A stretch of 47,353 nt of DNA, from positions 1 to 47,353 of the IMG/VR virus record IMGVR_UViG_3300006919_000096; one strand, 5' to 3'. Shown here piece by piece: positions 26,703 through 34,539 of this stretch. The notes beneath the pieces are model-generated. The model saw nothing but the letters and a program-made list of their open reading frames with translations. It was not told the DNA's origin and did not search any database. This DNA comes from a virus. Numbering within the stretch: position 1 is the stretch's first letter; each line of letters starts with the position of its first letter. Both the position numbers and the translations under genes were made by a program.

Positions 26703-27005
26703 ATGAAAACTTTTTCACAAATTTCCAAGGAACTCATCGAATCCAAATTTAAATTACCTAAAGGTCACGAATTTGTAAAACGTGAGACATCAAAAATTGG
26801 TGGTGAGAAGGTCATCATTTCTTTTACCAGTTCTATGAATGGAAAGAAGTTTCATGTATATTTGAATGATTCTAAATTGGGTGACTTCAAGTCTCTAAAA
26901 CAAGCAGAGAAAGAAGTCAAGGATACAAAAGGTGTTCTTGGTCAAATGGAATCAGAAGGCATAAACATTAAGGAAGTTATCGATGAAATTAATATCAGAG
27001 TTTAA
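26703..27005 (+). CDS. 68: Prohead core protein, gp68-like
   Basis: 100 residues. The N-terminus MKTFSQISKELIESKF resembles the capsid-targeting start of T4-like internal and core proteins, which are cut by gp21 after (L/I)-x-E; LIE at 11-13 is a candidate site. The remainder is basic (KLPKGHEFVKRETSKIGGEK) then helical. It is immediately next to the gp67-like gene and overlaps gp21 by 23 bases, the position of gp68 in T4. Sequence similarity to T4 gp68 is not obvious by eye, so the assignment rests mainly on position. Confidence 0.65.
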   Translation: MKTFSQISKELIESKFKLPKGHEFVKRETSKIGGEKVIISFTSSMNGKKFHVYLNDSKLGDFKSLKQAEKEVKDTKGVLGQMESEGINIKEVIDEINIRV

Positions 27006-27636
27006 CGATAGTTCATTGACTAGCCTAGTTGAGGCGATTGATGAATCAGGCAAGAAAGACTACTTTATTGAAGGTGTCTTTATGCAGTCGAATATCAAAA
27101 ATCGTAACGGCCGCATTTATCCAAAAGAAGTCATGGCAGAAGAGGTTGCAAGGTATAACAAAGAGTTTGTTGCACCCGGCCGAGCTTTTGGAGAACTTGG
27201 TCACCCAGATGGACCAACAATTAACTTAGACCGTGTATCACATATCATCACATCTTTAGAAGAAGATGGTGATAATTTTGTTGGACGTGCTAAGATTTTA
27301 AGTACACCTAATGGTAATATTGTCAGAGCGTTAATTGATGATGGTGCCAAGTTAGGAGTTTCTTCAAGAGGACTCGGTTCAATTGAAGAGAAAGGTGGAG
27401 CACAGTACGTTAAGGATGATTTCAAACTTGCTACTGCTGCTGACATCGTTGCAGATCCCTCTGCCCCTGAAGCATTCGTTGAAGGGATTTATGAAGGGGT
27501 AGAATGGTTCTACGAAAATGGTGCACTCAAAGCTGTTGAACTTGAGCAGATGAGAGCACAACTTCGTGAATCAAAAAGGGTCGAATTGGAAGAGACTAAG
27601 TTAACTCTTTGGAAACAATTCGTTGAAAATCTTTAA
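26983..27636 (+). CDS. 21: Prohead core protease gp21
   Basis: 217 residues (T4 gp21 is 212). The herpes-like serine protease motifs of the T4 family are clear: the NIKNRNGRIYPKEVM block, catalytic His74 in FGELGHPDGP, and Ser127/Ser128 in KLGVSSRGLGS, followed by DIVADPSAPEAFVEGI. It matures the prohead by cleaving scaffold, capsid and internal proteins at (L/I)-x-E sites. The ATG at 26983 has AAGGAAG six bases upstream, inside the gp68-like gene. Confidence 0.94.
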   Translation: MKLISEFNDSSLTSLVEAIDESGKKDYFIEGVFMQSNIKNRNGRIYPKEVMAEEVARYNKEFVAPGRAFGELGHPDGPTINLDRVSHIITSLEEDGDNFVGRAKILSTPNGNIVRALIDDGAKLGVSSRGLGSIEEKGGAQYVKDDFKLATAADIVADPSAPEAFVEGIYEGVEWFYENGALKAVELEQMRAQLRESKRVELEETKLTLWKQFVENL

Positions 27637-27638
27637 GA

Positions 27639-27646
27639 TATAAATA
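27639..27646 (+). promoter_or_regulatory. T4-type late promoter TATAAATA
   Basis: Exact consensus immediately after the gp21 stop, 35 bases before the scaffold gene, which has its own AGGAGA site. Confidence 0.8.
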
Positions 27647-27681
27647 AAAGACAGACAAATACTCGTAGCAGGAGATTTAAA

Positions 27682-29040
27682 ATGGCAGAGTTAGATAACA
27701 AAGCTAATGAGCAAGAAGCTGTTTCTGAGAGCACTGAAATTTCTAAGTTGGAACTCATTAAACTTGTTGTAAGTGAAATGAAGTCTATGGATAAAGATGC
27801 ACTCCGTTCAGTTTTTTCTTCCATCAATGAAGAAGAAGTAGATACATCTTTAACAAAGGCTGAACTTGCTCGTTCAATCGTAGAGTCCATGAAAGACATG
27901 GACCGAGACCAAGTTTCAGAAATCCACGAAAAAGTCAAGCACTCAGACGAGGACGATGAAGAAGAAATGGAAGAGTCACAAGACATGGACCATGACAAAG
28001 ATGGTGATGGTGTTGATGACAAAGATTCCGGTAAGGGTCCTAAAGGTAAGGCAGCCGAACCTAAAGCAAAATCTGAATCCAAAGAAGAAGATGATGAGGA
28101 TGAAGATGAGATGGAAGAAGGTTACGGCAAGAAGAAAATGAAAGAAATGGACGATGAAGACGATTCCGAAGATGATGAGGAAGAAGTCGAAGAGTCTGTT
28201 GAAGACGATGCCGAAGATGCAATGAGTGCAAACGATTCTGAGAAGAAGAAGGCCGAACCCAAGAAAGCTGCTGAACCTAAGGCGATGCAGAAGATGGAAG
28301 AAGTTGATATCGATGAAGATATCCGAGCCATTGCAGAATCTCTTGAACTTTCAGAAGAAAACACAGAAAAAGCCCACACTATTTTCAAGGCTGCTGTAAC
28401 TTCTAAAGTTAATCACATTAAAGAAGAGTTGGAAACCCAATTCGAAGAAAAATTAGAAACCTCTGTTAAGGAAATTCACGAAGAGCTTGCAGAAGCAGTT
28501 GATAAGTACTTGACCTATTGTGCAGAAGAGTGGACGAAAGAAAACGAACTTGCAATTGAACGAGGTTTGCGTTCTGAGATGACAGAAAACTTCATCACTG
28601 GTTTGAAGACATTGTTCACTGAACATTATGTTGACATTCCAGATGAGAAGTATAATGTTATGGATGAACTCTCAAACCGTCTGGACGAGATGGAAGCTAA
28701 ACTTGACGTTGAAGTGTCTAAAAACATGGATTTGTCGGAAGAAGTGACCGACCTCAAAAGGGCAAATGTTGTGCGAGATGCATGTTCTGATCTCACTGAG
28801 TCACAACGAGAAAAGTTGGTTTCACTTGCTGAAGGTGTAGACTTCAAAAACGAAGAAGACTATGCTGAAAAAATTACTGAAATTAAGGAAGCTTATTTCA
28901 CAGTATCGAGTGAATCCATCGCAGAAGAAACAGTAGTTGAAGAAGGGACAGGGGAATTCGAAGAAGATAATTCTACGGTTGTCACTAACCCAGATATGCA
29001 ACGTTACCTCTCTGCACTTTCAAATCTAAAACCATTTTAA
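27682..29040 (+). CDS. 22: Prohead scaffold protein gp22
   Basis: 452 residues, much longer than T4 gp22 (269). The C-terminal block ending VVTNPDMQRYLSALSNLKPF and the central long helices (HIKEELETQFEEKLETSVKEI) are typical of gp22. An extra highly acidic, low-complexity region at about 85-210 accounts for the added length. It includes DHDKDGDGVDDKD (103-115), which has the spacing of a DxDxDG calcium-binding loop. The scaffold fills the prohead and is degraded by gp21; several (L/I)-x-E sites are present. Between gp21 and gp23 as in T4. Confidence 0.92.
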   Translation: MAELDNKANEQEAVSESTEISKLELIKLVVSEMKSMDKDALRSVFSSINEEEVDTSLTKAELARSIVESMKDMDRDQVSEIHEKVKHSDEDDEEEMEESQDMDHDKDGDGVDDKDSGKGPKGKAAEPKAKSESKEEDDEDEDEMEEGYGKKKMKEMDDEDDSEDDEEEVEESVEDDAEDAMSANDSEKKKAEPKKAAEPKAMQKMEEVDIDEDIRAIAESLELSEENTEKAHTIFKAAVTSKVNHIKEELETQFEEKLETSVKEIHEELAEAVDKYLTYCAEEWTKENELAIERGLRSEMTENFITGLKTLFTEHYVDIPDEKYNVMDELSNRLDEMEAKLDVEVSKNMDLSEEVTDLKRANVVRDACSDLTESQREKLVSLAEGVDFKNEEDYAEKITEIKEAYFTVSSESIAEETVVEEGTGEFEEDNSTVVTNPDMQRYLSALSNLKPF

Positions 29041-29068
29041 GATAGGTTAAATAAGGAGACAAACTTAA

Positions 29069-30373
29069 ATGTTTATGTCAGAAAACCTACAAGAAAAGTG
29101 GCAACCGATCCTTGAACACGCTGATCTTCCTGCGATCACCGATAATTACAAGCGTTCTGTTACTGCTGTAATTCTTGAGAACCAAGAAAATGCTCTTCGT
29201 GAAGAGCGTCAGATGTTGGCGGAAGCCCCTCTGAATGCGACTGGTGCACACATCAACAATTGGGACCCAATTCTGATTTCTTTGGTGCGTCGTGCTATGC
29301 CTAACCTTATTGCATATGATATGATTGGTGTACAACCAATGACTGGACCAACTGGTCTTATCTTTGCAATGAAAGCACGTTATAACGATTACCGAACAGC
29401 TGGTATTGCTAGCAAGACTGAAGCCCTGCATGATGAAGCAAATGTTGCTTATTCTACAGGTAGTGGTCCTATCTCTGGTCCTCTTGCTGCACAAGAAGAT
29501 GACCCATTTGCTTCACCTGGGTACGAGAATGACACACCGACTGGTATGGCTACTGCTACCGCAGAAGCTCTTGGAGATAATCCTGGAACTAACGATTTCC
29601 GTGAAATGGCGTTCAGTATTGAGCGTTCCACGGTAACTGCTAAGTCACGTGCGTTGAAAGCTGAGTACTCACTCGAACTTTCACAAGACCTTAAGGCTAT
29701 CCACGGTCTTGACGCAGAAGCTGAACTTGCTAACATTCTTTCTACGGAAATTCTTGCGGAAATTAACCGTGAAGTTATCCGTGAAATGAATATTCAAGCT
29801 AAGCAAGGTGCTCTTGGTACAGCTTCACCCGGTACTTTCAACCTAGACGTTGACGCTAACGGTCGATGGTCAGTTGAAAAATTCAAGGGTCTGTTATTCC
29901 AAATCGAACGTGAGTCAAACGCAATTGCTATTGACACTCGTCGCGGTAAGGGTAACTTTATCCTTTGTTCTTCTGATGTTGCTTCAGCATTATCAATGGC
30001 TGGTGTGTTGGATTACACTCCTGCTTTGAACACTGGTTTAAGTGTAGATGACACTGGTAACACCTTTGCTGGTGTTCTTAATGGTCGTCATCGTGTATAC
30101 ATCGACCCATATGCTGGTTCACAGTATTTGACGGTTGGTTATAAGGGTTCAAATCCTTATGATGCTGGTATGTTCTACTGCCCATATGTACCTCTCCAGA
30201 TGGTACGTGCGGTTGGTGAAAATACTTTCCAACCTAAGATTGGTTTCAAGACCCGTTATGGTATGGCAGTCAACCCATTCGTTGCTCTGCAATCTGCTGG
30301 TCAAACAGCTGGTGACATCACTGCTGGTCAAAACCAATACTATCGTAAGGCTGCTGTTACAAACATCATGTAA
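29069..30373 (+). CDS. 23: Major capsid protein gp23
   Basis: 434 residues (T4 gp23 is 521). It has typical MCP blocks: NNWDPILISLVRRAMPNLIAYD, GVQPMTGPTGLIFAMKARY, FREMAFSIERSTVTAKSRALKAEY, and PYVPLQMVRAVGENTFQPKIGFKTRYG. A gp21 maturation site is visible as LAE/A (residues 50-53), removing about 52 residues. AAGGAG lies ~10 bases before ATG 29069; ATG 29075 is less well spaced. GTTAAATA at 29046-29053 is a weak late-promoter match, so gp23 may depend partly on the gp22 promoter. A strong terminator follows. Confidence 0.96.
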   Translation: MFMSENLQEKWQPILEHADLPAITDNYKRSVTAVILENQENALREERQMLAEAPLNATGAHINNWDPILISLVRRAMPNLIAYDMIGVQPMTGPTGLIFAMKARYNDYRTAGIASKTEALHDEANVAYSTGSGPISGPLAAQEDDPFASPGYENDTPTGMATATAEALGDNPGTNDFREMAFSIERSTVTAKSRALKAEYSLELSQDLKAIHGLDAEAELANILSTEILAEINREVIREMNIQAKQGALGTASPGTFNLDVDANGRWSVEKFKGLLFQIERESNAIAIDTRRGKGNFILCSSDVASALSMAGVLDYTPALNTGLSVDDTGNTFAGVLNGRHRVYIDPYAGSQYLTVGYKGSNPYDAGMFYCPYVPLQMVRAVGENTFQPKIGFKTRYGMAVNPFVALQSAGQTAGDITAGQNQYYRKAAVTNIM

Positions 30374-30398
30374 CATCACTCTTATTAGAGAGTACGAG

Positions 30399-30423
30399 AA
30401 AGGGTCCTTCGGGACCCTTTTTT
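30399..30423 (+). terminator. Rho-independent terminator after gp23
   Basis: GGGTCC and GGACCC form a 6-bp stem, extended by AAA/TTT, around a UUCG tetraloop and followed by a T tract. It ends the capsid transcription unit. Confidence 0.95.
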
Positions 30424-30428
30424 GTTTG

Positions 30429-30436
30429 CATAAATA
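30429..30436 (+). promoter_or_regulatory. T4-type late promoter CATAAATA placed for a leaderless start
   Basis: Seven of eight consensus bases. With T4 spacing (last base at -6), +1 is 30442, the A of the ATG of the following gene. No Shine-Dalgarno sequence is present. Confidence 0.65.
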
Positions 30437-30441
30437 GATAT

Positions 30442-30927
30442 ATGGTAGACATAAACAAGTCCATTCTCAATCGAGGTAATTTTAGACTCTTAATTGATAA
30501 AATTCCTAATGTGGAATATTATGTAAAGTCTGTTAATTTACCTGGCATGACTTTCACAGAAGCTGTTCAACCGGCAGGAATTGGTGTTGATGTATATTTC
30601 CCAGGTGATAAAGTTGAATTTGAACAATTAGAAGTCACGTTCTTGGTTGATGAAGACCTAGAAAATTTTAAAGAAATATATGATTGGATGGATACAATCA
30701 TTCCTTTCAGAAATCCGGACAAATATACTGGATACACGGACCCTCTCGGTCAATTTACTGATATAACTTTGGTTATAACAACAAACAAAAATATCCCAGT
30801 TAAATACATAAAGTTTAGAGATTGTATACCAACAAGTTTACAAGGTGTTGGATTTGAATCTGGTGGTGAAACAGATACAATCACATGTAATGCTCGATTT
30901 AGGTTTGCATATTACGAATTCGAATAA
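30442..30927 (+). CDS. Tail-tube-like virion protein
   Basis: 161 residues. The layout parallels tail tube gp19: NRGNFRLLIDKIPNVEYYVKSVNLPGM, then FPGDKVEFEQLEVTFLVDEDLENFKEIYDWM, and a C-terminal DTITCNARFRFAYYEFE. Length and strand order fit a gp19-fold paralogue, such as a tail tube initiator, tail completion or baseplate hub tube protein. Marine T4-like phages have a similar gene here after gp23; I am not certain which T4 gene number it should take, so none is given. It lies between the capsid terminator and uvsY, with a late promoter whose start coincides with the ATG. Confidence 0.78.
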   Translation: MVDINKSILNRGNFRLLIDKIPNVEYYVKSVNLPGMTFTEAVQPAGIGVDVYFPGDKVEFEQLEVTFLVDEDLENFKEIYDWMDTIIPFRNPDKYTGYTDPLGQFTDITLVITTNKNIPVKYIKFRDCIPTSLQGVGFESGGETDTITCNARFRFAYYEFE

Positions 30928-30943
30928 TTGATTTTTTTATATT

Positions 30944-31387
30944 ATGACACTTGATGAAATTAAGAATGAATGGTCGAAAGACTGTGAGATAGATGATATT
31001 GAGCTCGACCGTTCATCATTAGAAGTACCAAAACTCCACGCAAAATATACCGACATGTTAACAGATAAATTGTTAACTCTTCAATCGCTCAATCTTAAAA
31101 TGTCAACTCTGCAAAAAAACAAGTGGCTTTGGTATACAGGAAAGATTGACCAGAATACACTTGAACATCTTGGGTGGGGTGATGACCCATTCGATGGATT
31201 GAAAATCCTGAAAGGTGATTACAAAACTTTTTTAGATGCAGATAACGATGTCCAACAAATGAAATCAAAAATCTTTTATATTGAAACGACCATAGATTAT
31301 CTCAAAGGTTGTATCGAGAATATCAAATGGAGACACCAAACAATTAAAAACACAATTGAGTGGCGTAAGTTTATGGCAGGACAATAA
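30944..31387 (+). CDS. uvsY: Recombination mediator UvsY
   Basis: 147 residues (T4 UvsY is 137). The helical plan matches: MTLDEIKNEWSKDCEIDDIELDRSS, a middle Lys/Leu-rich helix, LDADNDVQQMKSKIFYIETTIDYLKGCIENIKWRH, and IKNTIEWRKFMAGQ at the end (compare T4 IKHIQDMRAFEAGK). It loads UvsX recombinase on gp32-coated single-stranded DNA. The start lacks a Shine-Dalgarno site and is preceded by a U-rich run (GATTTTTTTATATTATG). Its neighbour downstream is an oxygenase and then uvsW. Confidence 0.88.
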   Translation: MTLDEIKNEWSKDCEIDDIELDRSSLEVPKLHAKYTDMLTDKLLTLQSLNLKMSTLQKNKWLWYTGKIDQNTLEHLGWGDDPFDGLKILKGDYKTFLDADNDVQQMKSKIFYIETTIDYLKGCIENIKWRHQTIKNTIEWRKFMAGQ

Positions 31388-31388
31388 T

Positions 31389-32102
31389 ATGAATGTTGTT
31401 ATGAATAAAGGTAATGTCTGTTGTATAAAGGATTTTTTGACTTCAGACGAGGCGGATTATATTAACCAATTTTGTAGAGTTATACCACCATCAACTGGTT
31501 CTACTGGTAAACAGGAACTTTATGTAGACCCAGACGCACCAAATCTAGAAGAACGGGGGATGGGGCAAACAGACCCAAATATAAGAAGTTCTGAAATAAG
31601 ATGGTTAGACTCAGGAACTTTACCTGAAGAAATGGTAACTAAAATTTATACACAAACTCAACAAGTTGTTTCTGAGGTTATGAAATCTACTTTAGAATTT
31701 TATATAACAGAACAATGGCAACATACAACTTACTATGGGTGTAAAGATTTTGGCGACCATTATACTTGGCATCAAGATGACCAGTTTATTTCACAATACC
31801 CATATGTTGATGGTAATGGTGCACCATTCATTCGAAAAATAAGTGCGTCTTTAATTTTGAATGACCCATCAGAATATGAAGGCGGTGATTTTCAATTTGT
31901 GGAATGGGAAAGGGTTTTTGATAAGATACCAGAAAACGGTAAGCTTGATGTAAACAACCAAATATGGACTATGCCGTATTCTTCCACAGCAAAAGGTTCA
32001 ATTGTAATCTTTCCATCACTCACACACCACAGAATCAAACCCGTTAAATGGGGTACTAGAAATTCTTTAGTTATGTGGTTTGGTGGGGCACCGTATGTCT
32101 AA
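31389..32102 (+). CDS. Fe(II)/2-oxoglutarate oxygenase, prolyl-hydroxylase-like
   Basis: 237 residues from ATG 31389, one base after the uvsY stop. Metal site: His128-x-Asp130 in HYTWHQDD, distal His214 in PSLTHHRIKPV, and Arg224 in WGTRNSLVMWF for 2-oxoglutarate. The pattern GGDFQF...GSIVIFPSLTHHR.KPV.WGTR is that of PKHD/P4H-type hydroxylases, which are widespread in marine T4-like phages. It sits inside the recombination operon between uvsY and uvsW and overlaps uvsW by 8 bases. Substrate unknown: candidates are phage structural proteins, host translation factors or nucleic acid. Confidence 0.87.
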   Translation: MNVVMNKGNVCCIKDFLTSDEADYINQFCRVIPPSTGSTGKQELYVDPDAPNLEERGMGQTDPNIRSSEIRWLDSGTLPEEMVTKIYTQTQQVVSEVMKSTLEFYITEQWQHTTYYGCKDFGDHYTWHQDDQFISQYPYVDGNGAPFIRKISASLILNDPSEYEGGDFQFVEWERVFDKIPENGKLDVNNQIWTMPYSSTAKGSIVIFPSLTHHRIKPVKWGTRNSLVMWFGGAPYV

Positions 32103-33507
32103 AGTTGTTGTTGGTAAATCCGACGATGTTTTTATGTTTGTTAGTGCGGATGATGGCATACGAAGAGATTTATTTGAATTCTTTTCGTTCACTGTACCTA
32201 ATGCTAAATTTATGCCATCCTATAAAAATAAATTTTGGGATGGTAAGATACGTTTATTCAATCTAAAAACAAACAAACTTTATATTGGTTTGATACCATA
32301 TCTAGAAAGATTTTGTGAGGAAAGAGAACTAATACTAAAAGGTGTACCACAAATTTTAGGTGACCCAATAGAATTATCAGATAAACAAGTAAAAGAATTT
32401 GTTTCTGAAGTTGGTTTACCTTTTGAACCAAGAGACTATCAGATAGATGCATTTACATCTGCATTACAATATGGTAGGAAACTTCTGTTGTCCCCAACTG
32501 CATCTGGTAAATCTCTTATTATTTACTTAATTACCCGATGGTATGGTGCTAAAACGGTTATTATTGTTCCAACTACTTCATTAGTCGAACAGATGACTAA
32601 AGATTTTGAAGACTACGGATATAAAGAACGTATATGTAAAATTTATAGTGGACAGGAAGTATTTGATGCACCTATTACAATTACTACATGGCAATCCTTT
32701 AGTAAAGCACCCAAAGATGTTTTACAAAGTTTTGATGTTGTGATTGGAGATGAAGCACATCTGTTTAAAGCAAATGTACTCAAAAGTATTATGGAAAAAA
32801 TGATTGAAACCCCATATCGAATTGGTACAACTGGAACACTTGATGGAACAGAGGTACACAGATTGCAACTAGAAGGTTTGTTTGGTCCTGTTAAAAAAGT
32901 AATTTCTACATCAGAACTTATGGAACAAGGAACTGTTGCAAATCTGAAAATTAAATGTATCATTCTCAAACATTCAAAACAACAAAAGATGACATATCAA
33001 GAAGAGATGGACTATTTGGTTTCACACGAAAAGAGAAATGATTTCATTTGTAATCTTGTATATAATTTAAAAGGTAACACACTTGTATTATTTCAATACG
33101 TAGAAAAACATGGTGCGGTTCTACATGAAAAAATGTCTACAAGACTGGGTGATAAATTACATTATGTTTTTGGTGGTACAGATACGAAAGACAGAGAACT
33201 GGTTCGAAGTATTGTGGAGGAAGAAGATGACAATGTTATTCTTGCGTCTTATGGTACATTCTCTACAGGGGTCAATATAAAGAAAATTGATAATATTGTT
33301 TTTGCCTCTCCATCTAAATCTAAGATACGAAACTTGCAGTCGATTGGTAGAGGGTTGAGAAAGTCTGAGAATAAAATTAGTGTAAGGTTGTTTGATATAT
33401 CAGATGATTTGGGTACCAACAACTATACATTAAACCATCTGAGAGAACGAATAAATATCTATAACGAAGAGGACTTCGAATACGAGATAACACAAATTAA
33501 ATTATGA
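32095..33507 (+). CDS. uvsW: DNA/RNA helicase UvsW
   Basis: 470 residues from ATG 32095; an in-frame TTG at 32080 inside the previous gene is less likely. T4 UvsW is 587 or 503 depending on start. Motifs: an N-terminal DNA-binding domain ending in NKFWDGKIRLFN, Q-motif-like FEPRDYQIDAF, Walker A SPTASGKS (133-140), DEAH at 219-222, and motif VI QSIGRGLRKSE. UvsW unwinds branched intermediates and R-loops and shifts replication from origin to recombination-dependent mode. It overlaps the oxygenase upstream and the small gene downstream. Confidence 0.94.
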   Translation: MSKVVVGKSDDVFMFVSADDGIRRDLFEFFSFTVPNAKFMPSYKNKFWDGKIRLFNLKTNKLYIGLIPYLERFCEERELILKGVPQILGDPIELSDKQVKEFVSEVGLPFEPRDYQIDAFTSALQYGRKLLLSPTASGKSLIIYLITRWYGAKTVIIVPTTSLVEQMTKDFEDYGYKERICKIYSGQEVFDAPITITTWQSFSKAPKDVLQSFDVVIGDEAHLFKANVLKSIMEKMIETPYRIGTTGTLDGTEVHRLQLEGLFGPVKKVISTSELMEQGTVANLKIKCIILKHSKQQKMTYQEEMDYLVSHEKRNDFICNLVYNLKGNTLVLFQYVEKHGAVLHEKMSTRLGDKLHYVFGGTDTKDRELVRSIVEEEDDNVILASYGTFSTGVNIKKIDNIVFASPSKSKIRNLQSIGRGLRKSENKISVRLFDISDDLGTNNYTLNHLRERINIYNEEDFEYEITQIKL

Positions 33508-33857
33508 ACGATGTGAGCCCTAAAAAATACGAAATCATAAAATTAGTTTCTGGTAATGAAATCGTTGGCATGACTATTGAATCTACTGAAACTGTGAAGA
33601 TTATACTTCCAATGAGTTTCCAACTTGTACCAATCGACATAACCCAAACTAAATTGGGATTTTTCCCATACATTCCACTATCTTCTGATATTGCAATAGA
33701 TATCTATAAATCTGATATTCTACACAGGAGTACACTCAACTCAAGTTTCGTTTCAATTTATGACAAAGCTGCAACTAATTGGGAAGAGTTGCTCACTAAT
33801 GACTTAGTTCCTATTGTTGGTAAGGAATATGATTTACCTACGACTGAACTCCATTGA
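33504..33857 (+). CDS. Small conserved-type phage protein, possible Sm-like fold
   Basis: 117 residues. YEIIKLVSGNEIVGMTIESTETVKIILPMSF has the strand pattern of a small beta-barrel (Sm/Hfq-like 'KLxxGEEIxG' start). This kind of ORF is common next to uvsW/gp55 in marine T4-like phages, but no function is known to me. The start overlaps the uvsW stop by four bases (ATGA), indicating coupling. It is the last gene before a 118-base gap with a promoter. RNA binding is a guess. Confidence 0.68.
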   Translation: MNDVSPKKYEIIKLVSGNEIVGMTIESTETVKIILPMSFQLVPIDITQTKLGFFPYIPLSSDIAIDIYKSDILHRSTLNSSFVSIYDKAATNWEELLTNDLVPIVGKEYDLPTTELH

Positions 33858-33975
33858 TATAAGCTATTCCCTGTGGGACAAAATTAGTTTATATTCTAAT
33901 CTTAAATCTGTCAAGTAACTTTTAAAAAAAGTTTTTTTATCTTGCAATTTCCAATATTTTGGGTATAATAAATGT
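33858..33975 (+). promoter_or_regulatory. Intergenic region with weak AT-rich hairpin and sigma-70 promoter for gp55
   Basis: AACTTTT/AAAAGTT with loop AAA (33917-33933), followed by a T run, is a possible weak terminator. Downstream, TTGCAA (33942-33947) and TATAAT (33964-33969), with a 16-base spacer, form a good host-type promoter. Counting from the -10 box, +1 is 33976, the first base of gp55. No ribosome site is present. Confidence 0.72.
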
Positions 33976-34539
33976 ATGTCAAGCAAACCTAAACCAGAAC
34001 ATTACGTAAACAACAAAGAATTCACTGAGGCTGTATCTGAATATGCAGATGCATATAAAGAGGCCGCTGCCAAAGGTAGTAAAAAACCGATGATGTCTAA
34101 TTACATCGGTGAGTGTATTTACAAAATTGCAACAAGGTTATCAACGAGACCTAATTTTGTCAACTATACTTACAGAGATGAGATGATATCTGATGCAATC
34201 GAAAATTGTATCCAGTATATTGGTAACTTCGACAGTGAAAAATCTAAGAATGCATTTGCCTATATCACTCAGATTTGCTACTATGCATTTCTTCGACGTA
34301 TTCAACGTGAGAAAAAACAATCGTTCATTAAACAAAAAATGATTGAAGAGAGTAGTGGTCTCCTTAGTTCGTTTGACACAATCGATGGTGAGTATGACCC
34401 CAAGTATGTGAATACTAGTGTGGAGTGGATGCAAGAAAATATGAATCCAGTAAACTACGAACCGAAAAAACCGAAAAGAAAAAAGAAAGAAAGTTTATTG
34501 GACGATTACTTAGACAATTATGAAGATAGCGATACTTAA
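33976..34539 (+). CDS. 55: Late-transcription sigma factor gp55
   Basis: 187 residues (T4 gp55 is 185). Region-2-like sequence for core RNA polymerase and -10 recognition is clear: MSNYIGECIYKIATRLSTRPNFVNYTYRDEMISDAIENC and SKNAFAYITQICYYAFLRRIQREKK. It directs host RNA polymerase to TATAAATA late promoters, with the gp45 clamp as activator. The C-terminus is basic then acidic (KKPKRKKKESLLDDYLDNYED). It has its own sigma-70-like promoter, as expected for a gene needed before late transcription, and appears leaderless. It overlaps gp47 by 20 bases. Confidence 0.93.
   Translation: MSSKPKPEHYVNNKEFTEAVSEYADAYKEAAAKGSKKPMMSNYIGECIYKIATRLSTRPNFVNYTYRDEMISDAIENCIQYIGNFDSEKSKNAFAYITQICYYAFLRRIQREKKQSFIKQKMIEESSGLLSSFDTIDGEYDPKYVNTSVEWMQENMNPVNYEPKKPKRKKKESLLDDYLDNYEDSDT

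Noticed and set aside
27633-28082. 149-codon minus-strand ORF opposite gp22
   Set aside because: Ser/Leu runs arise from the complement of Glu/Asp codons in the acidic scaffold region.
32080-32094. Five-codon upstream extension of UvsW from TTG
   Set aside because: ATG 32095 gives the usual compact N-terminus and overlaps the preceding stop by 8 bases; TTG lies deeper in the oxygenase gene.
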